From Brevibacillus parabrevis (GTDB taxonomy: Bacteria > Bacillota > Bacilli > Brevibacillales > Brevibacillaceae): a stretch of 64,000 bases of DNA. This document shows positions 1-17,148 of this stretch, piece after piece. Position numbers and translations under genes: made by a program. Below the pieces are notes generated by a model. The model was not told where the DNA came from, ran no database searches, and saw nothing but the letters and a program-made list of their open reading frames with translations. The stretch is taken from positions 62,001 through 126,000 of the forward strand of contig NZ_RHHV01000006.1 in the NCBI RefSeq assembly GCF_003710905.1. Reading direction: 5' to 3'. The first letter of the stretch is position 1. Each line of letters opens with the position of its first letter.

Positions 1-3000
1 CTTCCGTCAAGTCAGGACGGTTCCGATAGCCGCGCGCCAGACTTTTTCCCCCGATGTACAGCTCTCCGACTACCCCTACAGGTACAGGCTGTCTGTTTTC
101 ATCCAACACGTAGACAGACACATTGTCGATCGGGCGACCAATCGTCGGCGCAGACTCGCGCTCGCCCAAAACAGGCACTGCCCCTGCTGTCGCAACCACC
201 GTATTTTCTGTCGGCCCGTACTGGTTCACGAGCGTAAACGGCACGTCCGCAGTCGGGTATTGGTGCAGCGTATCACCGCCCGTCAGCATGTAGCGCAGCG
301 CCGCTCCCGTCGGCCATGGCAGCGGAAGCAAGTTCTCAGCCAGCGGAGTCGGCAAAAAGCTGATGGTGATGCCTGTCTCGACCAGCCAGTCCCGCAGTTT
401 TTCCGGCGATAGGCGAATCTCGTCCCGCGGCTGGCAAATCGTCGCACCTGCGGTCAAATACGGCCAAGTCTCCCATACGGAAGCGTCAAACGCCGTACCG
501 GCAATTTGCGAAGCGCGATCTTCTGCCGACACGCTGTAGGTGCGCTGGTGCCAGTTGACCAGATTCAGGAGCGATCCGTGCTCGATCTCTACGCCTTTTG
601 GTGTCCCCGTCGAGCCTGACGTATAAATGACGTAGGCAAGTTGATCCGCATTCGTCTTGATTGCAGGTGCAGCCGTGCTTTCCGCCGCAATCTCCTGCCA
701 ATCCCGATCCAGGCACAGAAGCGCCGCTGCTTCCTGCGGCAATGCGTCAAGCAAGCGCTCCTGGGTCAAAACGAGCGACATTCCCGCATCTTTGATCATG
801 AAAGCGAGCCGTTCGCGCGGGTACGCCGGGTCCATCGGGACGTAAGCAGCACCTGCCTTGAGAATCGCCAGTTGACCGATCAGCATCTCGCTGGAACGCT
901 CCACGCAAATGCCCACCAAATCCTCCGAACCAATCCCTCTTTTCAGCAAAGCATGCGCAAGCTGGTTGGCTTTCGCGTCGAGCTGTGCGTACGTCAGCGC
1001 CCCTTGCTCCCCGATCACGGCAAGCTGTTCCGGCAGCTGCTGCGCGATGCGCGCGACCCGTTCGTGCACTAGCAGGTCGAGGGAATAGGCGACATCCGTC
1101 TGGTTCCATTCGACGAGCATCCGGCTTTGTTCCGCATCGCCCAACAGGGGAAGCTCCACAATTTTTTGCCCCGGATCGGCAGCAATGGCTTGCAGCAGAT
1201 TGCCAAAATGCTCGGCCATGCGCTCGATCGTCGTACGGTCAAACAAATCGGTGCTGTATTCAAACACGCCTTTCAATCCGTTGTCCGCAGCTTCAATCAT
1301 CGTCAGAGTCAGATCGAACTTGGTCGTCTGGTTGAGCGTGACTTCATCGGGCGCAATCGCCAATGTCTCGCCTTCACGCACGCCTGTCGACATACCTTGC
1401 ACAGCAAAAAGCACCTGAAACAGCGGCGAGTAGCTCAGACTGCGCTCGATTTGCAGCTCATCGACCAGTTTTTCAAAAGGCACATCTTCGTTGGCAAACG
1501 CATCGAACGCCGTCTCGCGCACGCGACGCAACAGCTCCACAAACGTAGGATCATCGGACAAATCAGTGCGCAGGACGAGCATGTTGACGAAAAAGCCGAT
1601 CAAGTTTTCGATCTCTTGCCGATTGCGTCCGGCGACAGGGGTGCCAATCAAAATGTCGTTCGCATGCGTATAGCGGTACAAAAAGCTTTTGAATGCCGCA
1701 AGGAGCGTCATGAACAGCGTAGCGCCCTCTTGCCGTCCCAGCTCGCGCAGCTTTTGCCCGACCTCACCCGGCACGTAAAAAGACAAATGGTCACCGCGAT
1801 AACTTTGAACGACCGCGCGTGGCCGATCTGTCGGAAGCGGCAACAGCGGCTCGCTGCCGTCCAGTTTGTTTTTCCAGTAACGGAGCTGTTCTTTCCATAC
1901 GTTGTCTTGCGATTTCTCGCGCTGCCAGACGGCATAGTCCCGATACTGGATCGGCAAGGCGGCAAGCGGCAGCGCTTCTCCTTTGAGCAACGTTTCGTAC
2001 ACTTCGCTCAGTTCGTTCACCAGTACATCCATTGACCAGCCATCGGAGATGATGTGGTGCACGTTCAGCCAAAGGACAGACTCCTGCTCCTCCAAGCGAA
2101 TCAGCATCGCCCGCAGCAGCGGCCATTGATCGAGGCGGAACGGCGTTGCTGCATCTTCCTCGGCCATTTGCTTCCACTCCGCGTCTTTTGCCGCGGCTGG
2201 CTTGTCGCGAAGATCGGTGACGCCAAGCGACAGATGCACATCCGTATGAATCACCTGCAACGCTCGCCCGTCCACATCGACGAACGTGGTGCGGAGCGAT
2301 TCATGCCGCTGGATGATTTCATTCAAAGCGCGTTCCAGCACAAGCTCATCGACCGTTCCGCGCAGCCGGAAGCCGACGGGGATGTTGTACATGGCGCTGT
2401 CCGGGATGAGCCGATCGAGGAACCAGAGACGCTGCTGGGCGTAAGACAGCGGCAACTCGTCGGCACGCTGGAGCGCGGACGGCTGAATCGGGCTGTGCTT
2501 GTCCGCTTCTGCTCCATGCCGCAACGCTTGAATCCGCCGAGCCAATTCGGCTACTGTCTGATGGGTAAAAATTTCGCGCATCGGAAGCCGGACATGAAAC
2601 AGCTTGGCTGTGCGGGAAAGCACCTGTGTCGCCAAAAGCGAGTGCCCGCCCAATTCAAAAAAGTTGTCGTGCACCCCGACCTGCGATACATTGAGCACTT
2701 CCTCCCAGATGCGGGCGACCAGTTCCTCAACCGGATTGCGCGGCGCAAGGTAGACGTTGCCTGTATGCACGCGGCCATCCGGGAGCGGCAGCGCTTTGCG
2801 ATCAATTTTTCCGCTCGATGTCAGCGGGAACTCTTCCATCCGAATAAAATGGGACGGCACCATGTAGTCGGGCAATGCTTGGCGAAGCGCTTCACGCAGC
2901 GCGTTGACGGTCCACTGCTTGTCTGCGATGAAATACGCGCACAAATACGCTTGCCCGTTATGGTCTGTGCGAGCGATCACGACAGCGTCGCGAATCGAAG

Positions 3001-5632
3001 CTTCCTGAATCAGCTGCGCGCGAATTTCGTCCAGTTCAATCCGATAGCCGCGAATTTTTACTTGATGATCGATCCGTCCGAGGTACTCGATGTTGCCATC
3101 CTGACGGTAGCGTGCCAAATCGCCCGTGCGGTACATGCGTTGTCCCGCTGCAAACGGATGGGACACAAATTTTTCGTTCGTCAATGCTTCGTTGTTCCAA
3201 TAGCCTCTCGCCAAGCTCGCTCCGGCGATGCACAATTCACCAGGCACGCCGACTGGCTGCAATTGTCCATGCTTGTTCACGATATGCGTCTGAATATTGG
3301 CAAGCGGCTTGCCGATTGGCACCAGCACGTCTTGCGAATCTTTTGCCAAGGAATACTTCGTGGCATAAATCGTCGATTCGGTCGGGCCGTAGATGTTTTC
3401 CAAAATGACGCCTGGCAGCGCCTCGTACACTTTGCCCACCAGTTCGGACGGCATCGCTTCCCCGGCGGCAAATATATAGCGCAATGGACTTTCTTGCTGT
3501 TGATCCCGGACATAGTCGACGAACGGAATCAACATCGACGGCACAAAATTGACATGTGTCACGCCGTGATTGACCATCGTCTCCCAGATGTGGGCAGGCT
3601 CCTTCTCCGCTCCGGGATCGAGAATGACCAATCTGCCGCTCCCCAAAATCCAGCCAAAAATTTCTGCGACCGAAACGTCAAAAGTGTAGGTCGTCTTCAG
3701 CAAATACGCATCGTTTTCCAGCAGCGGATACAGTTCCTGCAAGGCAAAAATGATGTTCAACAAGCTCGCATGCTCGATCATGACGCCCTTCGGCTTGCCC
3801 GTCGAACCCGATGTGTAGATGACGTAAGCCAAATGGTTCGCATGGGAGACGCACTCCAGATTGTCCGCTGCTCCCTGGTAAATCTCAGCCGCTTCCAGAT
3901 CGATGATCCGATCCGCAAAGTCAACCGCTCCGAGAAAGCGATGGTTCACCAGCAACAATTCACTTCGGCTATCTTGCAAAATATATTCAATGCGTTCCTT
4001 CGGATGGGACGGATCAATCGGCAAGTACGCCCCGCCCGCCTTAAAAATGGCCAAAATCGCAATCATCATCTCTGCGGAACGCTCGGTAAGCAAACTGACC
4101 ATGCTTTCCGGGCCGATTCCTCTCGCCCGCAACAGCTTCGCCAGTTGATTTGCCTTTTCATTCAGCTCCCGATAAGTAAGGACTTGTTCTCCCATGACCA
4201 GCGCGATGCGCTCTGGCTCCCTCTCGGCGCGCTCTTCAAAAATTTGGTGGATCAGCTTATCTGTAGGATAATGGCGGTACGTATCGTTAAAGGAATGCAG
4301 TTGCAGCTGTTTCTCTGCCGGATCAACCACTTCGAGCTTTTGCAAAAGGATGTCCGGCGCATTTGTCACTTGTGTCATGATGGTGATGAGTTGTCGACTG
4401 ATGTGAAGGAGCTGTTCTTCGCTAAAAACAGCGGCATTGTATATATATTTGATGGTGATGACATCACTTGGGGTAACCATTACGTTCAGGTCGTAGTTGG
4501 TTTGTTCAAAAGCAGATAGATGAGTGAGGGTAAACTCTTCGTTGTACTGGTTCAGACGAGTCAGAAATTGCTGACCCATCGGATAGTTTTGGAACAGCAG
4601 AATATGGTCAATCAGTTGCTGGTTGCCCTGAATGTCAGCCAAGGAAAGATAATGGTATTTGGCAAGCGAGAGCGCTTCCTGCTGCACTTGCTTCACCAGC
4701 TCGGAAAACGTTTGCTCCGCTCCCGCCTGGACGCGGATCGGCACCGTGTTGATGAACAGTCCGACCATCTGTTCGACGTTCGGCAGGTGGCTCGGACGTC
4801 CGGAGACAACCGAGCCGAACACGACGTCTTCCGTGTTGCACTGGCGTTGCAGCATCAGCCCCCAAATCGCGCGGAACAAATTGTTGACCGTCACGTGCAA
4901 TTGCTTGGCGAGCTTGTTCAAGCTATCCGTCAACGCCTGCTCAATCGCAAACACCAATTCCGCCTGTCTGTAGCTGTTTTTGCCGCCCTGCTTGTGTATA
5001 AAGCTGGTCGGTTCATAGCCGCTTATATACTCAGCCCAGCTCGCTTTTGCCTCTTCGGCGTCCTGCTCTCCCAGCCAACTGATATACGTGCTGTAAGGGT
5101 AAACCGGGCCAAGCTCGACGGGCAGGCCGCCTTTTCGCTGTTGATAAATTTGAAAAAAGTCGTTGAGGACAATCGGAATGCACCAACCGTCCAGCAAAAT
5201 ATGATGGTGACTCCAGAAAAGGGTATGCGTGTCAGCCGAAGTCCGGACAAGAGTGAGACGGATCAGTACGTCTTTGGCCAAATCGAAGCTTGCTTGGCGG
5301 TCTTTCTGCGCAAAGTCTTCCAGGTAGGCAGCTTGCTCCTCTTCAGAAAGGTGGGTAATATCCAGCACCTGAACCTTTGTCTTTCTTTCCCTGAGCACGA
5401 TTTGCCGGGGCTTTTGCACTTTTTCCAGGAGAAAGACCGTTCGGAGAATATCGTGTCGTTCAATCAGCGCGTTCAAGCTTTGTTCCAGGATAGCTGGATC
5501 GATGAGCCCTTTGATCGTAAAGCGCATTTGTTCAAAATAGGACTCGCTTCCTTCGTCCAGGAGGGAATGAAACAACATTCCCTCTTGCATAGGAGTTAAC
5601 GGGTATATATTGTCGACCTTTTTCCTTGACAC
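1..5632 (-). CDS. lgrB: Linear gramicidin synthetase subunit B (5' part, runs off the left edge)
   Basis: Multimodular NRPS subunit, cut by the window edge (about 1,877 codons present; the LgrB I know is about 5,160 residues). Start is GTG at 5632 (first residues SRKKVDNIYPLTPMQEGML) behind a strong AGGAGGAG, 28 nt after the lgrA stop, so the two are co-transcribed. Domains in order: condensation with HHHILLDG (around 5190), adenylation with [11 protein letters not shown] (around 3800), carrier domain with LGGHSLL (around 2640), a second condensation with SYAQQRLWFLDR (around 2430) and HHIISDG (around 2045), then a second adenylation domain with YTSGSTGTPKG (around 620) that is still incomplete at position 1. 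By colinearity these are modules 3 and 4 (Ala, then Leu) of formyl-Val-Gly-Ala-Leu gramicidin. The first C domain follows the LgrA E domain and would be of DCL type. Assignment by family recognition and context. Confidence 0.95.
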   Translation of the reverse strand, partial: MSRKKVDNIYPLTPMQEGMLFHSLLDEGSESYFEQMRFTIKGLIDPAILEQSLNALIERHDILRTVFLLEKVQKPRQIVLRERKTKVQVLDITHLSEEEQAAYLEDFAQKDRQASFDLAKDVLIRLTLVRTSADTHTLFWSHHHILLDGWCIPIVLNDFFQIYQQRKGGLPVELGPVYPYSTYISWLGEQDAEEAKASWAEYISGYEPTSFIHKQGGKNSYRQAELVFAIEQALTDSLNKLAKQLHVTVNNLFRAIWGLMLQRQCNTEDVVFGSVVSGRPSHLPNVEQMVGLFINTVPIRVQAGAEQTFSELVKQVQQEALSLAKYHYLSLADIQGNQQLIDHILLFQNYPMGQQFLTRLNQYNEEFTLTHLSAFEQTNYDLNVMVTPSDVITIKYIYNAAVFSEEQLLHISRQLITIMTQVTNAPDILLQKLEVVDPAEKQLQLHSFNDTYRHYPTDKLIHQIFEERAEREPERIALVMGEQVLTYRELNEKANQLAKLLRARGIGPESMVSLLTERSAEMMIAILAIFKAGGAYLPIDPSHPKERIEYILQDSRSELLLVNHRFLGAVDFADRIIDLEAAEIYQGAADNLECVSHANHLAYVIYTSGSTGKPKGVMIEHASLLNIIFALQELYPLLENDAYLLKTTYTFDVSVAEIFGWILGSGRLVILDPGAEKEPAHIWETMVNHGVTHVNFVPSMLIPFVDYVRDQQQESPLRYIFAAGEAMPSELVGKVYEALPGVILENIYGPTESTIYATKYSLAKDSQDVLVPIGKPLANIQTHIVNKHGQLQPVGVPGELCIAGASLARGYWNNEALTNEKFVSHPFAAGQRMYRTGDLARYRQDGNIEYLGRIDHQVKIRGYRIELDEIRAQLIQEASIRDAVVIARTDHNGQAYLCAYFIADKQWTVNALREALRQALPDYMVPSHFIRMEEFPLTSSGKIDRKALPLPDGRVHTGNVYLAPRNPVEELVARIWEEVLNVSQVGVHDNFFELGGHSLLATQVLSRTAKLFHVRLPMREIFTHQTVAELARRIQALRHGAEADKHSPIQPSALQRADELPLSYAQQRLWFLDRLIPDSAMYNIPVGFRLRGTVDELVLERALNEIIQRHESLRTTFVDVDGRALQVIHTDVHLSLGVTDLRDKPAAAKDAEWKQMAEEDAATPFRLDQWPLLRAMLIRLEEQESVLWLNVHHIISDGWSMDVLVNELSEVYETLLKGEALPLAALPIQYRDYAVWQREKSQDNVWKEQLRYWKNKLDGSEPLLPLPTDRPRAVVQSYRGDHLSFYVPGEVGQKLRELGRQEGATLFMTLLAAFKSFLYRYTHANDILIGTPVAGRNRQEIENLIGFFVNMLVLRTDLSDDPTFVELLRRVRETAFDAFANEDVPFEKLVDELQIERSLSYSPLFQVLFAVQGMSTGVREGETLAIAPDEVTLNQTTKFDLTLTMIEAADNGLKGVFEYSTDLFDRTTIERMAEHFGNLLQAIAADPGQKIVELPLLGDAEQSRMLVEWNQTDVAYSLDLLVHERVARIAQQLPEQLAVIGEQGALTYAQLDAKANQLAHALLKRGIGSEDLVGICVERSSEMLIGQLAILKAGAAYVPMDPAYPRERLAFMIKDAGMSLVLTQERLLDALPQEAAALLCLDRDWQEIAAESTAAPAIKTNADQLAYVIYTSGSTGTPKGVEIEHGSLLNLVNWHQRTYSVSAEDRASQIAGTAFDASVWETWPYLTAGATICQPRDEIRLSPEKLRDWLVETGITISFLPTPLAENLLPLPWPTGAALRYMLTGGDTLHQYPTADVPFTLVNQYGPTENTVVATAGAVPVLGERESAPTIGRPIDNVSVYVLDENRQPVPVGVVGELYIGGKSLARGYRNRPDLTE

Positions 5633-5660
5633 GACTACTCTCCTCCTGAGTTCCAGTTAC

Positions 5661-12962
<7,302 letters not shown>

Positions 12963-13898
12963 GTGGAGCATGTAATCGAAATTAAAGATCTCAAAAAATC
13001 GTTTGGCGACAAAAAAGTTCTGAACGGTATTTCTCTCTCGATTGGCAAAGGGCGAATTTTTGGTCTGCTCGGCCCGAATGGCTCGGGAAAAACGACTACC
13101 ATGCGCATCTTGTCCTGCCTCATCGAGCCTACCTCTGGGGATATCACCATCCTTGGCCGCCAAATCAGCACGCACAAAGAAGAGATTCGCAAAAAAATCG
13201 GTTGTGTCACAGAATCCCCCGGTGTTTACGACAAGCTTTCCCTGTTGGACAACCTGGAGTTTTTCGCCGCCTGCTACCAGATTCCCAAAGCCAAGCGCGC
13301 TTCCCGCATCGAATATTTGCTTCGCCAGTTCGACTTGTGGGACAGAAGAAATGATCCTGCCGGGCGACTGTCCAAAGGGATGAAGCAGAAGCTTTCGATC
13401 ATTTGCGCGATTTTGCACGATCCCGAAATCTTGTTCCTCGACGAGGTGACCGCGAACCTCGACCCCGTCAGCATTCGCAAGCTGAAAGATTTGATTCGTG
13501 AATGGGCCGCCTCTGGCAAGACGATCATTTTTTGCTCGCATATCTTGACCGAGGTTGACGAGCTATGCCATGAGTTCGCCATTATCAAGGGGGAAGTCAT
13601 TCGCTTGACCACTCCGCAGCAGTTCCGTGAAGAATGGACCACCTACAATGTGATCCTCGATGTCGGATCGGATGTGCAAAAGTCGGAACAGATTATCAGG
13701 GAAGCGAAGGAAGTCGAAGCCTACAAGCGTTCGGAAAATCAGTTCCACCTGAGAGTAACCGATCCGGAGACAGCCAACCCGCAGCTGATCAAAAAGCTGG
13801 TCGCAGCCGATGTCACTGTCAAATACATAACGCCTCTCTCTGTTTCGCTGGAAGACTCTTACCTGAGCTTGCTCGATCAAGAAAAGGAGGCGATCTAA
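12963..13898 (+). CDS. ABC transporter ATP-binding protein
   Basis: 311 residues. GTG start at 12963 behind AAAAAGGTGATA. Walker A GPNGSGKTT, an LSKGMKQK segment at the signature position (variant of LSGGQ), Walker B ILFLDEVTANLDP and the switch histidine in FCSHIL are all readable; the last 80 residues form the variable C-terminal part of DrrA/NatA-like exporters. It pairs with the permease that begins 2 nt after its stop, so the two form one exporter. Position next to lgrA, divergent from it, suggests a part in peptide export or self-protection, but the family also moves other substrates (for example Na+ in NatAB), so substrate is inference. Confidence 0.9.
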   Translation: MEHVIEIKDLKKSFGDKKVLNGISLSIGKGRIFGLLGPNGSGKTTTMRILSCLIEPTSGDITILGRQISTHKEEIRKKIGCVTESPGVYDKLSLLDNLEFFAACYQIPKAKRASRIEYLLRQFDLWDRRNDPAGRLSKGMKQKLSIICAILHDPEILFLDEVTANLDPVSIRKLKDLIREWAASGKTIIFCSHILTEVDELCHEFAIIKGEVIRLTTPQQFREEWTTYNVILDVGSDVQKSEQIIREAKEVEAYKRSENQFHLRVTDPETANPQLIKKLVAADVTVKYITPLSVSLEDSYLSLLDQEKEAI

Positions 13899-13899
13899 C

Positions 13900-14664
13900 A
13901 TGCCGACATTCGTCATTCTCCGCGAGTGGAAAGAACTGTTTGCCAACCGTTCCGTGCTGATTACGAATCTGGCCGCGCCATTCGTGATCTTGATCATGGC
14001 TTTGATCACGACTGTGTTTGCCCAAAATGGCAAGATGGAGTTCGTCCTCACCTTGATGAAATTGACTAATCCGCTGCTGAATATGGCTGGAGACGATGGC
14101 CAGATCGCGATTGCCCGCTTCTACTTCCTCCTGTTTTTGATCGTCCCGGCGATGATCCCGCTGACCTTTGCCACCACGAGCATCATCACGGAAAAAATGA
14201 CAGGGACATTGGAGAGCGTGCTGGTCACTCCCATCTCGACCAAGGAGTTCTTGCTTGGCAAAATTCTTGCCTTCGCCTTGCCGTCCGTTGCGCTGACTTG
14301 GGTCATCCAGCTCATCTTTTTAGGCTTCATCTTTGCGAGCTTTGACAACGCCAGTACCCATTTTTCCATCGTTTTCATTCTCGCGATGATCCTGCTCGTC
14401 CCGTTTGTCTCGATCATCAGCTTGTCCTTGAGCGTCGTAGTTTCCTCCAAAGTGGACAACGTCGCAGCAGCCCAGCAATTCGGTGCCTTGCTTGTACTGC
14501 CGATCATCGGACTCGCCATCAGCCAGGTGATTTTCCTCTCGATGATGAGCAATCCGCTGATCTATCTGGGCCTGGTGACAGGATGTGCCGTTCTCGCCCT
14601 GATTACGTTCCAGATCAGTGTCAAGCTGTTTGACCGCGAGCATATCATCAGCAAGTGGAAATAG
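13900..14664 (+). CDS. ABC-2 type transporter permease
   Basis: 254 residues with about six hydrophobic segments. An N-terminal TM helix is followed by an extracellular stretch and five clustered helices; the cytosolic segment ESVLVTPISTKEFLLGK is typical of ABC-2 exporters such as NatB. ATG at 13900 begins almost directly after the ATPase stop and uses the AAAGGAGG inside the end of the ATPase gene, so the two are translationally linked. It converges on the aldo/keto reductase gene across a shared terminator. Substrate unknown. Confidence 0.88.
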   Translation: MPTFVILREWKELFANRSVLITNLAAPFVILIMALITTVFAQNGKMEFVLTLMKLTNPLLNMAGDDGQIAIARFYFLLFLIVPAMIPLTFATTSIITEKMTGTLESVLVTPISTKEFLLGKILAFALPSVALTWVIQLIFLGFIFASFDNASTHFSIVFILAMILLVPFVSIISLSLSVVVSSKVDNVAAAQQFGALLVLPIIGLAISQVIFLSMMSNPLIYLGLVTGCAVLALITFQISVKLFDREHIISKWK

Positions 14665-14675
14665 CGAAAAAACCG

Positions 14676-14717
14676 CCTCCTGCAATCGTTGCCGTCCGCG
14701 ATTGCAGGAGGTTTTTT
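14676..14717. terminator. Bidirectional Rho-independent terminator
   Basis: A perfect 13-bp stem (14676-14688 with 14699-14711) is flanked by T6 on the plus strand and by A6 on the left side, so it can end both the ABC operon and the RND/thioesterase/reductase operon. Confidence 0.9.
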
Positions 14718-14789
14718 CGTGCTCCCGCTTTTTCTTGCCATGCGAAAAAGGGCTACCCGAAGGCAGCCCGCAGTCGGCTACATGATTCG

Positions 14790-16340
14790 TTACCTCGCGC
14801 CAATGACGGCTTTGAGCGTCTGGGTAATCGTGTGCCAGTCTTCTTCTTGCATGTGCGAATCCAAAGGTCTTTGCAATTCCGTCAGCACATCATCCACATA
14901 ATGCTCCCGTCTCATGCCTACGAGGACGCTGTGTACCTCTGGCGTAGCGCGCATCGTACGGATCGCCGTCTGGCTCAGCGTATCCGTCGCCACGAGATGC
15001 GGTCGCACTCTGGACAGCTCTGTGCGGATGTCTTGCGCCCGCTGGTAGTCTTTCGGCGTATAGTAATTCTTCAACGCCTGGGCGGCTTCCGTGAGCGCTT
15101 CCTTGTATGTATCCAGCCAGCGCAGCGTCTCTTCGCCTCCCCCGCCATGCTTCTCGATCGTTTTGCGAATATCCGTAATGACCGGATCAAACAGCATCGT
15201 TTGCACGTTGTTTACGTTTGCCGAGGAGTACAGCTTCTTCCAATACTTGCGCAGCATTGCGCCAGCTGATACTTTTTTCTTCAGCTCTTTCACTTCTTCT
15301 TTTTCCATTTTCAACGCAGGCAAAATGTGATAAACGATATGGTCTTCCACATCATCCACGCGATCCAGGCAGGCTTTGATTTGCTGGGTCGCTTCCTTCT
15401 CGTCGATGACCGTGTTCTGATCCAGGCGAATGTCTGTCAAACGGAAAATTTTGTCCTTCGCCGTGACGTCGAGCGTCCGGTTGGTCATCACTCCGAGTGC
15501 TTTTTCCTTGGCAAACAGCAAGGCACTCTTGCCCTGCGCATGGCTTTTTTCCAGCAAGGCACCCGACTCGTACATGTTCATCGGAAACTGGATCACGCGA
15601 AAATGGTGGTTCGGCGTGATCGCCTCCGCAATCTCCCAGAGCGTATCGAGCGCAACAAAGTCAAATTCCTTTGGATTGCTGCCAAACGAGTTGGCACTGA
15701 CTCCGTAGCATTGGATTCGCCCTGCCTCGACTTCTTGTTCCAAGTGGCGAAAAGCTTTCCCGATTCGCTCCAGCAGCTCTTCGTACGCTTCCTGTTGCTT
15801 GATTTTGTTCATTTTCGCCCACAACATATACCATTCCGGATTGTGCAGCATGTAACAATCGATCATGTCCAGCTGCAAACGCTCCAGGCTGCGCGTCAGC
15901 TGATCTCTCAAATACTCGGGATGGATGCAAATCGACATCCCCTCATGCACGGTCGTGAAGTCCTGGTACGGCTTGCCTTCCGCCGTCCGCTTCATCGTCT
16001 CTTCAGAGTCCTCGCCGACCACAATGCCTGCCTTGGATACGATCACAAGCTCTTCCCGCTTGATTTTTGCTTCCTCCACAAGCTGTTTCAGGACGCTGCC
16101 GATGACTTTCTCCGCGCTGCCGTTCGCGTACATGCTGCTGGTGTCGATCAGGTTGATTCCTTCGAGCAGCGCTTTGCGCAAGGCGTGCTGATACTGTTCG
16201 TCCTGTTCATCAATGCGATACGTTCCGAATCCGACCTGGCTGATCCAAACCTCGAAGCTGCCAAACGGCTTGTAAGCCAGATGCGGATTGGCTTGTGCCA
16301 GTCGCTGTGTCCCTTCCAGTGTCGCTTTTCCTGTAATCAT
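14790..16340 (-). CDS. Aldo/keto reductase, long form (candidate gramicidin aldehyde reductase)
   Basis: 516 residues from the ATG at 16340, which overlaps the thioesterase stop (ATGA) and follows AGGGGG. The AKR tetrad is visible: Asp and Tyr in IDTSSMYANG, Lys in IVSKAG, His in YMLHNPE; the barrel start VGFGTYRI is also typical. AKRs usually have 280-350 residues, so the extra charged, helix-rich segment (around residues 330-460, with KMEKEEVKELKKKVSAG) is unusual. In linear gramicidin synthesis the LgrD reductase releases an aldehyde, and a second reductase called LgrE makes the ethanolamine end. By chemistry this AKR is the best candidate in view, but I recall the name LgrE also attached to a thioesterase-family entry like the neighbour, so I leave the symbol blank. 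Confidence 0.82.
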   Translation of the reverse strand: MITGKATLEGTQRLAQANPHLAYKPFGSFEVWISQVGFGTYRIDEQDEQYQHALRKALLEGINLIDTSSMYANGSAEKVIGSVLKQLVEEAKIKREELVIVSKAGIVVGEDSEETMKRTAEGKPYQDFTTVHEGMSICIHPEYLRDQLTRSLERLQLDMIDCYMLHNPEWYMLWAKMNKIKQQEAYEELLERIGKAFRHLEQEVEAGRIQCYGVSANSFGSNPKEFDFVALDTLWEIAEAITPNHHFRVIQFPMNMYESGALLEKSHAQGKSALLFAKEKALGVMTNRTLDVTAKDKIFRLTDIRLDQNTVIDEKEATQQIKACLDRVDDVEDHIVYHILPALKMEKEEVKELKKKVSAGAMLRKYWKKLYSSANVNNVQTMLFDPVITDIRKTIEKHGGGGEETLRWLDTYKEALTEAAQALKNYYTPKDYQRAQDIRTELSRVRPHLVATDTLSQTAIRTMRATPEVHSVLVGMRREHYVDDVLTELQRPLDSHMQEEDWHTITQTLKAVIGAR

Positions 16341-17128
16341 CCGATCCCCCTGTACCCAACCAGATAGCTTTGTAATGTTGATTCGATGATCGACAAAAGT
16401 TGTTCCTGTTCCGAATGGAGAAAGAAATGGTCGCCTTGCAGCATGTGCATTTGGAACGAAGCACTGGTGTGCTTTCTCCATGCTTCCATGTGCGCCACGG
16501 TAATGTCGGGGTCCTGCCAACCGCCAATCGCCGTCAATCCGCAACCGAGCGGCTCTTCCTCCTGGTATTGATACTGCTCGCAGATCGTAAAGTCCGCCCG
16601 CAGCATCGGCAGAAGCATTTGCAATATCTCTTCGTTTTCCTCGTTTTCAAAAAGCTCCTTCGGCGTGCCGTTCAGCGTGCGCAGCCCTTTCAGAAACTCG
16701 GCGTCAGGCAAGTGATGGATCGCTTCACCCGGATCAGGCAGATGGGGCGCATGCCGTCCTGAAGCGAACATATGCCGCGGCTTGATATCGTACTCGTTGC
16801 GCAAATATCTGGCCAGCTCGAAGCTGACCAGCGCTCCCATGCTATGTCCAAAAAAGGCAAACGGGCGATTCAGATGGGGCAAAAGCGCTTCCGCCAGCTC
16901 GCGGATCATCACGGACAAGTCGGTGTAGTACGGCTCCATAAACCGATTGCTCCTGCCTGGCAGCTGCACGGGGCACACCCCGATCTGCACAGGCAGCTTT
17001 TTTTGCCACTCGCGATAGATGCCGGCATGTCCGCCTGCATAGTGAAAGCTGAATAAAAGCACCTCTGCCTCCGCCGTCATTTTCGGGGAAAGCAGCCAAC
17101 GGCTCGGGGAAACGTGTGTCTTTTGCAT
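16337..17128 (-). CDS. Type II thioesterase of the gramicidin cluster
   Basis: 263 residues of alpha/beta hydrolase fold, the size of GrsT/SrfA-D proofreading thioesterases. Nucleophile elbow FFGHSMGALVSFELAR, the downstream acid region GGWQDPDIT, and catalytic His in GDHFFLHSE. ATG at 17128 follows CAAGGAGGATC. Such enzymes clear misprimed or stalled carrier proteins during NRPS synthesis. It is 20 nt downstream of the RND adaptor gene and translationally coupled to the aldo/keto reductase. This is one of two neighbouring genes that could carry the name lgrE. Family assignment is secure; link to gramicidin is from context. Confidence 0.9.
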   Translation of the reverse strand: MQKTHVSPSRWLLSPKMTAEAEVLLFSFHYAGGHAGIYREWQKKLPVQIGVCPVQLPGRSNRFMEPYYTDLSVMIRELAEALLPHLNRPFAFFGHSMGALVSFELARYLRNEYDIKPRHMFASGRHAPHLPDPGEAIHHLPDAEFLKGLRTLNGTPKELFENEENEEILQMLLPMLRADFTICEQYQYQEEEPLGCGLTAIGGWQDPDITVAHMEAWRKHTSASFQMHMLQGDHFFLHSEQEQLLSIIESTLQSYLVGYRGIG

Positions 17129-17148
17129 AAGAGATCCTCCTTGGATTG

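Noticed and set aside
2054..4519. 821-codon open frame on the plus strand
   Set aside because: It is exactly antisense to lgrB A and C domains, in the frame opened by GC-rich codon use. The minus strand carries all NRPS motifs, and the plus product has no recognisable domain. The same applies to the 643-codon frame at 9279 and the 706-codon frame at 58918 opposite nrdE.
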